In this document: one piece after another, positions 1-11,299 of the stretch
Layout: each line of letters opens with the position of its first letter
Numbering within the stretch: the first letter of the stretch is position 1
Assembly: GCA_033977485.1 (NCBI GenBank)
Contig: CM066998.1
Coordinates: forward strand, 25,049,501 to 25,113,500
DNA from: Hydrangea macrophylla
Taxonomy: Eukaryota; Streptophyta; Magnoliopsida; Cornales; Hydrangeaceae
DNA: 64,000 nt
Reading direction: 5' to 3'
Made by a program: the position numbers and the translations under genes
The notes under the pieces: generated by a model
Told to the model about the DNA's origin: nothing
Database searches by the model: none
Seen by the model: only the letters and a program-made list of their open reading frames with translations

Positions 1-1500
1 AATGGAACATTTAGAGTTGGATGTGATTCCAGAGACTAATGGTGGCTTAATGATGGCAATTATAGCACACCCAGATATTATTGACGAGATTAAGAGGGAA
101 CAGTTTAACGAAGCCTATTTATGTAAAATGAGAGACGAGATACCATTGGGAACATGACCTGATTTTGTATTGGAACAAGGAACGATGATGCTTGGGAATC
201 GATTATGTGTACCAAACGTAAAGAACTTGAAAGAGCGACTTTTAGAAGAGGCTCACAGTACTAATTATTCAGTTCACCCAGGGAGTAATAAGATGTACCA
301 GATTTTGAGAGAACTTTTGGTGGAGAGGTATGAAGCGGGAAGTCGCTAAGTTTGTTTCAGAGTGTTCGACATGTCAGAAAGTTAAGGCAGAAAGACAAGT
401 ACCTGCAGGACTATTACAACCGTTACCTGTGTTAGAATGGAAATGGGATGAGATCACAATGGATTTTTTTTTTTTGGGATTTCCACGATCATTCAATAAG
501 AATGATAAGATTTGGGTTATAGTTGACCGATTAACAAAGTCAGCTCACTTTTGACCAATCAAGATGACTAAGCCTTCGAGGTTAGCAGAATTGTATATGA
601 AAGAGATTGTAAGACTACATGCGGTTCTAGTAGTGATTATGTCGGATCGTGATAGTAGTTTTACATCAAGATTTTGGGAAGGTCTACAGAAGGCTATATG
701 TACTAAACTGAGATTTAGTACTGTATTTCATCCTCAGACCGATGGACAGTCAGAGTATATGATTCAGACACTAGAGCATATGTTGAGACTTTGTGTTTAG
801 ATTTTGGGAGTGAGTGGGAGAAACCTTATTGTTATTCAAATTTGCGTACAACAACGGATTTCAGTCGAGTATTGGGATGGCAACGTATGAGGCTTTGTAT
901 GGGCGTAAGTGTCGATCGTTGATTTGTTGGACCGAAGTAGGAGAAAGGAAGTTGATAAGACCTGAGATCATATAGTTGACTATTGAGAAGGTAAAGTTGG
1001 TTCAGGAACGACTCAGGGTAGCTCAGAGTCAATATAAGAGGTATGCGGACTCTAAATGACGACCGATAATATTTGAAGTGGGATATTTTGTATACTTATG
1101 AGTATCGCCTTCGAAAGGCATTGATCAATTTGGAAAGAAGGGAAAGCTCAATTTGAGACTTGTAGGACCTTTTCAGATCCTAGAGAGAGTAGGACCAGTG
1201 GCTTATCGATTGGCTTTGTCATCAAAGTTGGAACATGTGCACAATGTTTTCCATGTATCGATGTTAAGATGTTGTATGTCAGATACGAACAAGATCATAG
1301 TGCCATAACTGTTGCAAATTTAGGGAAACTTGACTTATGTGGAGCAACCGGTAGAGATTCTAGATCAAAAGGAACTAGTTTTGAGAACTAAGACAATTCC
1401 AATGGTGAAAGTATTGTGGCGTAGTCACACGATTGAAGAGGCAACATGGAAAAATGAAGAAGAAAAGAAGAATGAGTATCCGTACCTATTTGGCCTATGA
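1..1500 (+). pseudogene. Tekay-type chromovirus pol remnant: integrase and C-terminal domain
   Basis: This is the 3' part of a Ty3/gypsy polyprotein; integrase would insert element DNA into the genome. Visible in order are an H2C2 zinc-binding region (HSTNYSVHPG near 250-280, CSTC near 364) and the catalytic core at 330-800. The three acidic residues are in ITMDF (about 455), SDRDSSF (about 644) and TDGQSEY (about 740). A C-terminal end typical of Tekay/Del chromoviruses (KTIPMVKVLWRSH...EEATW, about 1385-1450) follows, with a final stop near 1498. Frameshifts near 330 and 800, a TGA at 552 and a run of T at 465-475 inside the core show it is dead. A purine-rich tract (GGATGGGAGAG, 1531-1541) lies just before the LTR. 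The rest of pol, gag and the 5' LTR lie left of the window. Confidence 0.88.
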
Positions 1501-2058
1501 GGTATAAGTTTGTGAAAAAACTTCCTTTTTGGATGGGAGAGTTGTCACACCCGTTCCAAAATTTGCATACATTTTATGTCACATGTATGGTAACGAGTGG
1601 AAATTATTCACGTTAATTAATAATTGAATTGAGATTGACTGTGGGTCAATGGTAAGGTGTCAGTGAAGACACGTGAACGTAGTACTTCATGTTGCATTGG
1701 CATGATTAAATGACATTTACGTGATTTAAATGTTATTTGAAATATCTAGTATTTCATGAATAGTAAATTATATCAGTGTAGTATAATTTTTGGTAATTTT
1801 GACATAGCTATATATCATTTTGAAAACTGTGGTGAGAACGTGAGTGACATGTTATATAAAAGGTAGGTTGTGTAGAAATTCCACAGAAATTAGTTTTAGA
1901 ACGTGATTTTTGGACCCAAATAGAACCTAGACGAAAACTTTTATAAATTTTAGTTTTCACTCGTGAAGGCATAAAATGGACATGTGTGACGTTTCAGGAG
2001 TTAATTAGGAGTTTCGAGAACTCGTGGGGAGTTAAGTGTAATTTTCGAGAGTCAAGGC

Positions 2059-2066
2059 TATAAATA
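2059..2066 (+). promoter_or_regulatory. TATA box of LTR family 1
   Basis: TATAAATA lies about 520 bp into the LTR, with a GAGAGAAGAGAGAGAAAGG leader-like tract about 50 bp downstream. Related LTRs have a TATA-like run at the equivalent place: CTATATATAG near 61715 (minus) and TATAAATA near 7930 (minus). The position in the LTR and its conservation support the promoter call; activity cannot be read from sequence. Confidence 0.6.
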
Positions 2067-3184
2067 GAAAACTTAGGATATTTTTGTCCTAACTATCCAA
2101 ACTACAAAATATCTAGAGAGAAGAGAGAGAAAGGAGATTTGTTGCCACGAGCTTGCCGACGACAAACGGTGACCGTTAGTCCGTCAGCTTTTCTCCAGAT
2201 TTTATATTTGGACTCCACGAGGTAAGATCTACGTTTTGATACCTCTTAGGCCTTGTTTGGCTAACTTTTTTTGAAAAGCTAATTTCTAAGAATTTGGAGA
2301 AAACCCCTGTAAACTTGTAGGAATCACCTGAAACCGGAGATCCGATGTTTATTCGGGCCTCTAGTCGATCCCTCAAAGTTATAGAGCAATCACATGAGAT
2401 ATGAAGTTCTAAACTGTGTTATATAGGAAAATACATATTTTAGATTTCGACGACGAAATTGAGATCCGGGCAAAATTCATGTATTAATCTTAGGCCCGTT
2501 AATTATGCACGCGCTTAAATGTGAAAAGCATGTCTACTTTTACGCGAGCATGTTGAGTTGTCTATGTGGGTCAAAGGGGAGTTTATACAAATTCACGCTA
2601 GTGTAAGCTTCTCAATGTTGGAGAATTGTAGTAGCGACGGCTACTGTGCATGGTTTAAGACTTGAACTTGCCATGGCACTTGGGGATGCAATGGTTGTAG
2701 GTTTAGACAAGCCGTTTGCATCGTGGTTTAAGGCTTGGACTTGCCGCTACCGGATGATGGCGTATTTTCTCCCAAGAGACTATTTGTTCTAAATTCTGAT
2801 ATTAAAGTATGTTTTGTCATATATGCATACGTTAGTACTTGTGCACTCAGCATATAGCTGAGTAGTGGAGATTTACTCCATTGCAGGTGAAAAGAAGAAA
2901 GGCAAGAAAAAGCGTGAGTAGTGAGGCCGAGGAATGCCGGGAAATCTTCACTTGTTTATACTTTTGTTATTATTCCAACTTGTAATAAGAATTGGAATTT
3001 GTAATATGTTGTAGTAGGAATCTTGACTTGGATTAGTGCTTGTAATCGTTAGTAAACTCTTGTATTTATAGTTTGAATCATGGTATATAGTTGTGGTTAT
3101 GTTGGTGTTTGTTTGGAGAACCTTTATCTTGAGTTGCTACAGAATTGGGCAGATTTTGGGAGATCGGTCTACTGAGACTCCTAC

Positions 3185-3456
3185 CAGTCGACTGGACCCT
3201 TGAGTTTCAAAATCATTCCTTCGGTTTCAGAGACATCAATTGATTGAAGAGTGTACATCAGTTGACTGGTTTCTACACGAAAACACCACATTCTGCATGC
3301 ATAGTGCCCAATTGACTGAGCAAGGCACTAGCTGACTGAAAAATTGAGGTCCCAATCGACTGAGTCCCCGACACAGTCGACTGGACAGGGTTGTTGAACT
3401 TTTTTAATTTACTGCTTTTGATCTCCAGTCGGTCGAAGCCCCGATTCAGTCGACTG
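3185..3456 (+). repeat. CAGTCGACTG palindrome cluster in LTR family 1
   Basis: Exact copies of the 10-bp palindrome lie at 3185, 3374 and 3447. Degenerate ones (CAGTTGACTG, CAATTGACTG, CAATCGACTG, CAGTCGGTCG) lie between them. The most exact and dense version of this array is in the related LTR at 59973-62238. Confidence 0.8.
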
Positions 3457-3640
3457 GACCTCTGTCTTCAAAAATGAATTCTTTTGGGAATGTTTCAGTT
3501 GGATAAAACTTTTTACAACTCTCATTTTTAAAGGATTGTACTTATGTTTTTCTGCTGTTATTTTACTTTAATGGAATTGGATGAGCCTTGATGGCATGCC
3601 ACGTGTCCTATTTTTGCGCGTAGCGGGATGGGTCGTGACA

Positions 3641-4800
3641 GTATGCGTGCTAGATGCGAGCATATAGGCACCATATATGAGACCACTGTATCCGTAGCAA
3701 CCACATCTCTAGGATTCATGTGGGATGACCTCCCTTGTCGCTACTCTGCCCCTTGCCTTCTATTAGATGTTTGCTTAGGCTTCGAATCACTTGAAGCCAT
3801 AGAGCTAGCTCCTTGTTGGGGACACTTTTCTTTGGACAATCTTTTGCTCGATGTCTAAAGGTACCACAATCAAAACACTTGATTTGGGAATCCAGTGTAA
3901 AACTTGCACTGCTCACCCCTTGGATCTTATTTCAGAGGTTGGTCATAAAGCATCAGCCTATGTATGGTCGATTACAAAGTGAATACAATGGTATGTTGCT
4001 TGGCGCTCTCCTAGGTTTGCTGAGACTAGAACCAGAGCCTCGTGTAAATGGCCTCTTGAAGGATCCCCCTTGGTTCCGATCACTACCCTCATTGTTTCTC
4101 TTTTCCTTGTTGGTTCTGTCTTGACCTCTCCGTCCCACTTTCTGCCACCAGTGCTGTTTGTTGTACCGCTCCAATGGTGAATGTTCATATGTCTCCACCC
4201 TCAAGCGAATGTTCTCTCTCAGTCCCTCTTTGAACTTTCTTGTTCTATCCTCCTCCGTTGGTACTGAACATTTTTCGAACCTCAACAAATCATTGTACTT
4301 TAAGGTATACTCGGTCACAATCATATCTCCTTGTTTAAGGTTATCAAATTCTCTTTTCTTTGCATTATGCGCGGCCCTTGGAAAGAATCAGCGATTAAAC
4401 TCTGCTCTGAACCCTTCCTATATTATCGGTGCTCCTTGATCCAACACATTAACCCACCAATTCTGGACTTCACCCCTGAGTACATCACTGGCGTTCTCAA
4501 TTTGTAGTGCATCGGGCATCGGAATAGATCTGAAAATCCTCTCCATATCCATAACCTAGTGCTCTACTAGTGGGTGTCAGAAGTCCCATGAAATTCCGTC
4601 GGTTTCTTTATTGTGACTTGTTCTGACACAGATCTCCCACCCCTATTCTGGTGTGTAGGTACCAAGGCTATTGGTGCTGCTTCAAAAAGAGGTATTGGAG
4701 GCAATCGTTCCGCTATGCTCTATGCCATGTTTTCGATGTTCCCTATCATCTCTACCAAATGGTCTTTTCGTGCATGTGGTGATTGTTCCCAATTGTCACT
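3641..4800 (-). pseudogene. Gag and start of protease of a minus-strand Tekay-type element
   Basis: Read on the minus strand, a retrotransposon gag domain comes first (TEYTLKYNDLLRFEKC and KFKEGLRENIRLRVE, about 4320-4190). A basic stretch follows, then a CCHC zinc knuckle (CFDCGTFRHRAKDC, about 3880-3840; C-x2-C-x4-H-x4-C), which binds RNA during packaging. The frame then reads into the beginning of the aspartic protease (VPICSHLARI, about 3670-3641) and stops being readable exactly at the end of the plus-strand LTR, before the protease active site. The N-terminal part above 4330 is broken by frameshifts. The missing protease, RT and integrase should continue left of the window, beyond the inserted element. 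Confidence 0.82.
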
Positions 4801-4882
4801 CATGATTCTCAACCTGTCATCCACTCAAGCTTGTTTGGTACAAATCATAAAAGTACTAACACAAATTCAAAGAGTTGAGTAT

Positions 4883-6917
4883 TGTCACAGCCCGGTCCCA
4901 CAATTGCGGAACCGGAGTCCGTGGCACGCCACCGAGACTAAACCAATTCATTAACATTCCCAAAATTAGGTTTGAAGAACACACGCAGCGGAAAACAAAA
5001 CACATTTTAAAACCAGAGGTTCAGTCGACTGCTCAGTCGACTGCTCAGTCGACGGAGGAGGGCAGGGATTTAATAGCAATTGCAGTCGATTGAAACTGGA
5101 GGTCCAGTCGACTAATGCGGGGTCCAGTCGACTGCTTTTGCTAAAATAAGAAGCAGTAGCTAACAGGCTCAGGGGTTCAGTCGACTGCTCAGTCGACTGC
5201 TCCCCTGGCAGCAGCCCAATCTGCAGAAAACAAGTTTTAAAAGCTTCTTAACTTCCATCCAATGATCAACCACTCAAACCAAACTCCAACCAAACTCAGT
5301 CTAAAGTAATTCTAGCTGTATTAAAACATTACCAAACATAATTACAACATGTTACTAACTATTACAATGTTTTAAAATCCATTCTATCATTCGAAGTTAA
5401 ACATAAGTTAAAACAAGAAAAATGTCTTATTACAACATCCTATTGTCCCAAAACTACAAAGTTAACATTTAAGTTGCCTCCCAAGCGAACTCCCAACCCT
5501 CGTGCTTACTTCTGCGATTCCTCGCCAGCATTTACACCTGAAATGGTTATTTGAATAACCACACATATTTCGATTTGTTTAAGCTAAAGCTTAGTGAATA
5601 AATCAACATATGTACATGAATGATAAACATGTCCGCATTCACATCTCTACATTTCATACTAGTCGCCGGAGACTCACGTGCCCGTCCATACTCCCAATCC
5701 GCGACTCCTCGCCAATAAGTCCACGCGAAAGGGTAAGACCCACGATTCTTCTCTTCAATCGTGCGACCTTAATGCCTATATCGGCTCCACAAAATGGCAC
5801 GGTGACCACGTGCTCCTTCTGACCCACATAAGCAACTTAACATGCTCAAATACATATCACCATACTCGCGGTAATTAAAACATATCACCGTGCTATTGAG
5901 CCTACTTATCAATATAATTGCCCAATATGAACTACACAAGATATCTCTAAGAATTAATACATGCTATTCACACAAAACATGAATACATGTCAAGAAACCA
6001 TTCCAAAACATAGTTGAATCACTCACCTCCAAATAACGCTCCTATAATTCAATCTGAAGAAAACCCGTGCACAAAGAACGTGCAGAAGTCCGTCTAGTAA
6101 AATTCCTATGGATCAGAATTCCATTTATCAACTTTTATGAAAAATTCTAGAAAATAACTTTTCGGAAAACTTAGCCAAACAGGCCCTAATAGGTATCAAA
6201 ATGAAGCTCTTACCTCGAGGAGCTCGAATACGAAATCTGGGAGAAAACAGACTGACAGAAGGTCGTCGTTTGGCGTCGCAAAGCTCTAAGCAATCAAATC
6301 TCCCTCTAGCCTCCTTTTGGCCTCCTCTAGAACTTTAGGTTAGAAGTGATGAGAAATATCTCATCCATCTCTATCTATATATAGGCAACATTCTCGGGGA
6401 ATTACGTTTACCTCCCCACGAGTTTTCAAAACTCCTAATTAGTCTCTGAAACTTTCTATACAGCTAATTCATAGCTTTATAAGTGAAACTTTAAAATTAT
6501 AAAAGTTTTCGACTAAGTTTCGTTTGGTCGCTAAAACGCGAATTTCTATATGATGTTTCCGAAGTTGCTAATTAGCCTACCAAATTAATAGCGTGTTTAT
6601 TCGTCCTCACCAGGATACTAAATCTAACAACAGAAATATATTCTAAGCCAGAAAATAATACAGATATTGAAATACACAGGTAAACATTTATTTTCAGATT
6701 AACATTTAAATTGTTCCACATTGACCGTCTCATACTCGGAGAGACTTCACAAACAATAAATCCTCAATCACCACAGTCTCAGAGGGTTCTCTAATACAGA
6801 CACCCAAATCAACTCGTGAGTCAAAACTCACCCAAACATGTGTCATAAGACACGCCACATCACATTATCATGCATGACAATGAAATGCAAAAGCAATAAC
6901 ACAATGTGGGTGTTATA
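4883..6917 (-). repeat. 5' LTR of the minus-strand Tekay-type element (LTR A)
   Basis: On the plus strand it starts TGTCACAGCCCGG, an inverted relative of the end of the 1543-3640 LTR. It then follows the same order of landmarks: palindrome cluster, TTACACCTG...AATGG block near 5535, GCCAAACAGGCCCTAATAGGTATCAAAA-type block near 6175, TATA region near 6375. The right edge is read as GGGTGTTATA (6908-6917), a decayed form of GGGTGTGACA, so the outer boundary is less sure than the inner one. No clear tRNA primer-binding site was seen next to 4883. Confidence 0.72.
5022..5199. repeat. CAGTCGACTG palindrome cluster in LTR A
   Basis: Exact copies start at 5022, 5034, 5125, 5178 and 5190. Near copies start at 5046, 5083 and 5105. 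Two pairs (5022/5034 and 5178/5190) have a 12-bp start-to-start spacing with CT between them. Confidence 0.85.
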
Positions 6918-8447
6918 AGTATCCAAAACATGAATCCATGAGTTCGGATTCGTTACAACTTAACCAAAGAAGTCTTACAACTTATTACAACATTACTAAA
7001 CCATTCTATGGTTTCCAGGATAAATACAAAATATAGTTCTAGCTACTTGAAAATTCATTATTACAACATAGGGATGGAATCAAAAACATGTACAAGGATT
7101 GTCCCGTCGTCTTATCGGCCTCACTCTTCTCGCTTCTTTTTCTCTTTCTTCTTTTCACCTGTAACAGAGTAAAGCTCTAGTACTCAGTTATATGCTGAGT
7201 GCATAATTCTAAACATATGCTTATATGATAATTTATGCTCTAGACATCAAAATAGTCTCTTGGGAGAGATACGCATTCATCCGGTAATAAATTTATGAAA
7301 CCGATGTCGTGGAGGGCCTTTTCCCAACCACTCATCCAAGTGCCCTGGCATGCATTGTAACCGTCGCTATAATTTAAAACCTCAAACATCGAGGAGCTTA
7401 CCCCCCCAGATAAAATTGTACCAAACCACCCTTTGACCCACATAGACATATAGCATGCTCATACAATCACATATACGTGCTTTTCTTATAATTTTATGTG
7501 CATAATTTACGGGCTTAGTGAATATATGAATTTCGCCCAGATCCAAAATTTCAAGTCGGATATTTAAAACATGTAAATTTCCTATAATTCATAAGTATAG
7601 AATTCATATCTTAAGTGATGATCTTAAGATTTCAGGAGCAGTACTAGGAGAGTAATTCTACACCGAATCTCCGATTTCAAGTGATTCCTACAAGTATTCA
7701 TATAATTCTAGAAGAAGAATTTTTATAAAAAACTAAGCCAAACAAAACCTAAGAACTATCAAAACAAAGCTCTTACCTCGGGGAACCCAAATATGTAATT
7801 TGGAGAAAAACTGACGAACAAAAGTTCGTCGATTTGTGTCTTGAAGCTCTAAGAAACCAAATCCCCCTTTTCCCCTATCTTGATTTCAATTTAAAAAAGT
7901 TAGGAAATGAAAATATCTTGCCACTTTTATTTATAGGCTCGACTCTCGGGAATTACATTTACCTCCCCACGATTTCTCAAAACTTCTAATTATTCCCCGA
8001 AACGTCTTACACGTCTAATTCATTGCTCCATAAGTGAAAACCATGAATTATAAAAGTTTTCGTGTAAGTTCCGTTTGTCGCCGTAATTACGTTCCGAAAA
8101 CTATTTTCGTGAACTTTCTAGATAATGTACCTTTTTATGCAACGTATCACCAGTGTTATCTCTAATTCGTTCAAAATGATCTTTAACAAGATCAAACTAT
8201 CAGAAAAGTACACTACACAGGTAAAATCGCTATTCACATATACCAGTTAATGTCAGATAATATTTAATCAAATAAATGTCATTTAAATCATGTCAATACC
8301 TCGTGATTTACCAACTTCCCGTGTCCTCGATTGACACCACTGTTGACCCACAATCACTCATCTCAATTATTAATCAACATTAAAAATTTCCAGAATTTCC
8401 ATTATGCATGTAAAAGAATATACTTTTCCTGGGACGGGTGTGGCACA
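6918..8447 (-). repeat. Left-truncated LTR of a third Tekay-type element (LTR B)
   Basis: The block from about 7050 onward follows the 59973-62238 LTR. Shared landmarks are a pyrimidine-rich CTTTTTCTCTTTCTTC tract (7130s), ...CAGTTATATGCTGAGTGCA (7187-7203), AAGCCAAACAAAACCTAAGAACTATCAAAA (7734 on), a reverse TATA near 7930, and the right end GGGACGGGTGTGGCACA (8432-8447). Roughly 0.7 kb of its left part, including the palindrome cluster, is absent. That is what is expected if the 3641-6917 element inserted into it. Confidence 0.68.
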
Positions 8448-8616
8448 CACTTTCAACCACACCCCAAACCATAAGGGAGGGCGGTGTGGGGCCCTCCCAT
8501 TTTAGAAACTTGCAATCCCATCCATTGAGACAGATTTGGATATTTTAAACCGTCCGATCATTGGTCCACCAAAAATGGTAACATGCACAACTAATTTGTA
8601 TTTTATCCTATCAATT

Positions 8617-8638
8617 TCTCTCTCTCTCTCTCTCTCTG

Positions 8639-8704
<66 letters not shown>
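8617..8704. repeat. Compound (CT)n-(CA)n microsatellite
   Basis: A TC run at 8617-8684, with one GCC interruption at 8638-8640, passes directly into an AC run at 8684-8704. Pyrimidine-rich leader-like DNA follows to about 8880. CT tracts are common in plant 5' UTRs, but no coding exon was found nearby. Confidence 0.95.
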
Positions 8705-9773
8705 CTAGCTATTCTCTTTAATCCAATCCCTCCCTAATTTCCCTCTCTCTGTACACATTGTCTATCCATATATATCACATCTCTCTATTCAAAAATAGAT
8801 ATATCATATCTTTCTCCATATAGTCCATGGTTTCCCTCCTTCCTAAATGCCTCTATTTTCTAGACTTTTCTCTCGCTTTAATTTCTTCAAGTGTTGCAAG
8901 CTAATTGAATTGAGAGGCAGTAATTGTTTTGCTTGGATTTTGAATTGCATGTTTACCTTGATGAGTTCTCTTTCTGGATTTTACTTGGTTTTTTTATCTT
9001 AGTGAAGTTTAAGGTACTATATGAACTGAGGAAATCCAGTCTTGGTTTAGATTAATGCTAGAGTTCCCAACTCAGTTTCTAAATGGTTTGATGGCCATAC
9101 CACATCTTTTATAGTTTATTTTAATTTATGTCAACTTTTTTTTTCTTATATATTCACGGGGAACTTAATGTAGGATTTAAGTATCTTAGACAGTGCAACA
9201 TGGTAAGCTTTCATACAAAAAAAATAGAAGCTAAAAGAATAAACAATTAAAGAAAAAAGAAGAAGGAATAAAATGAAAAAGAAAAAGAAAAAGAAAAAAA
9301 GAAGGAAAGAGCATGCTAAGAAAAAGACCTCTTTTTCTGGGTTATAGTTTTCTATAATTTTTGTCTATTCTTTGTTGTTGTTTGAATATAATGAATCTGT
9401 TGTAAAAAAATCTAACCATGTCTCAGTTTAATTTCAAATTTAAAATCAATGAACTAATAGTATATTGATGTGCCCATGAAATATATGTCTTCACATAAAT
9501 AGAATGTGTGTTTGAATGACCGGTACAATTTTACGCAAAACTATTTGAATTTTTAAAGTATTGTATTTTTTTTTTCCATTTCTTCTTCTTCTTCTTTTTT
9601 GCTTCGTGGCCACGGACATGGGTTAAAACTAATTAATTAACATATATAAAAGAGTGAATATCTCGATTTGTGTGCTTATTTGCAGTTGAATTGTCCAATT
9701 TTTGTACTAGTATTTAGGAATTTGTTTTCATCCTTTTTAGTAATTTAACCCTCCATTCTGACGGTTGCTATAT
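8705..9773. other. AT-rich noncoding stretch
   Basis: I see no coding frame, LTR or TIR here. The stretch near 8730-8960 is CT-rich, then T-rich with GTTTACC/GTAAG-like words. It could be a leader and first intron of an undetected host gene, but nothing confirms that. An A-rich run (AAGAAAAAGAAAAAG) lies at 9280-9305. Confidence 0.4.
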
Positions 9774-10019
9774 TGTATTCTTCTAGAATATGAGAGAAAG
9801 ATGCCCGAGGCTGAGGAGCTTAAAAGATATGTTTAGAGGACTAAGGCCATGTTTGGCAAATTCCAATTTGCTCATTGTTTCAATTGTTTTGTCTTTATAT
9901 GTATTCTTCTAGAATATGAGAGAAAGATACCCGAGGAGCATAAAAGATATGTTTAGAGAACAAAGGCCATGTTTGGAAAATCCCAATTTGCTCATTGTTT
10001 CAATTATTTTGTCTTTATA
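9774..10019. repeat. Tandem duplication, two units of about 126 and 120 bp
   Basis: TGTATTCTTCTAGAATATGA starts at 9774 and again at 9900. The two units align through to GTCTTTATAT. The second unit lacks six bases in the GAGGCTGAGGAG stretch and differs at a handful of other positions. Each contains AAGGCCATGTTTGG. Confidence 0.92.
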
Positions 10020-11127
10020 TAATTTCATTAGAATTTCGGTTTCTTCTAATCTTATTATAGGACTAAGGCCCTGTTCGGAAATTTTTAATCAAGTTGTTAA
10101 CACATAAAAATATCACTTAATTACTTTTACTAATTACTATTGAATTACAACAAAACAATTTTTCTTATGTCCCAAGAAAATAATAATTCTACTAACAATT
10201 ACTCTATTCTATATCATTACATCTGAATATAGTGCCAACCTGCAACAATTAGCTCCCAAAATGTTATAAGTAGGTCCAAACATGTAGTAACTTTGAAAAT
10301 TGTGTTGGTTTTTAACTAGACACTCTATTGTGTTATGCATTTCAATTTAGTGCCAATGTGTAGCAACTAGCTCCGCTCCCAAAATGTTACAAGTAATGTT
10401 GGGTGTGGAATTATGTGTAGATTTAGATGTGGGTGTAGCATTTTTGTTCCATTATAGATGAAGTAATGCCATGCATTCAAAATTTTGTATCTCAAATGGT
10501 TCTCAAATACATGATAAATTAATAAATTAATATCACAATAATTTATTAATGATACATTAATAAATTAATTTATTAAATTAGTAAATGAAATGATGAAATT
10601 ACATATTTAGCATATGATAATTAGTAATGGAAAATAGTTTTGCTCACCCAAGCACCTAAATTGGTTGAACAAGTGAGACCCATCACTTTCGTTTATTAAT
10701 TCATCTCATGACACCTATATATACATAGTTACAAACTAAGAGGATGTTTGGGAAAACTTGTGCTTTTAGGATTGCAATAGCTTTTATTAGAATATAGATT
10801 CAGGCCAAAATTAACTGTGACAGTTTAGTATTTGGTTAATATATATGCAAAAGTGGTTATAGTGACAGAATTGATGACATTAATATTTATTAAATTGTCA
10901 AATTTTATAATAGTTGCACCATATTTAATTATAATGGGAACCACTTAATTTTCATTGAAAATTACTTTCAATGGTACAACTACCAAAGCATTTGAGAACA
11001 AAATTTAGAATTAAAATGTGAAAAATCCTAAATTTAAGAATTATAAAAGACGTTTTTGAAAGGGGAATCGCATGCATCAATTTAACTCCAACTGGCGCAT
11101 GCCTTGCACGTGCTAGATACCACCCAG
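10020..11127. other. AT-rich noncoding stretch
   Basis: No gene is seen. AAGGCCCTGTTCGG at 10066-10079 resembles the ends of some plant MITEs, but no matching inverted end was found. A pair of related blocks (AGTGCCAA..TG..GCAACTAGCTCC...CCCAAAATGTTA..AAGTA near 10230 and 10350) is a short diverged duplication. AT repeats are dense at 10505-10580. Confidence 0.4.
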
Positions 11128-11149
11128 TATATATATATATATATATATA
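11128..11149. repeat. (TA)n microsatellite
   Basis: A pure alternating TA run of about 22 bases. Similar runs occur at 12461-12478 and 43010-43028. Confidence 0.95.
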
Positions 11150-11299
11150 ACAACAATTTGGTATTATATCCCAAATTAAGAGAAATATTTGGTTACAGGA
11201 CACAAGGAAAAAATTGTTGGGGATAAGTTCTAATACTGCTAGGTCCTATAATCTATGCAATTACAAAATTCATGCCAAATATACCCACATCCTCATATC

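Larger units (their letters stand above)
1543..3640 (+). repeat. 3' LTR of the plus-strand Tekay-type element (LTR family 1)
   Basis: The LTR starts TGTCACACCCGTTCC and ends GGGATGGGTCGTGACA, so it has TG...CA ends and inverted termini TGTCAC/GTGACA. It is 2098 bp. Both ends match the inverted copy at 59973-62238 almost base for base, which fixes the boundaries. The last third carries palindromes of the CAGTCGACTG type. The five bases after it (GTATG, 3641-3645) should be the target duplication, to be matched left of the window. The flanking minus-strand gag-protease is cut exactly at this edge, so this element inserted into it. Confidence 0.88.

Noticed and set aside
8502..8721. Open frames on both strands of Glu-Arg or Ser-Leu repeats
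   Set aside because: They are translations of the CT/CA microsatellite; there is no domain or start context.
8705..9000. Leader and first intron of a host gene
   Set aside because: The CT-rich to T-rich pattern fits, but no coding exon with a recognisable protein follows on either strand within several kilobases.
10066..10752. PIF/Harbinger-like MITE starting AAGGCCCTGTTCGG
   Set aside because: No inverted partner; GATGTTTGGGAAAAC near 10743 is in the same orientation and not a matching end.
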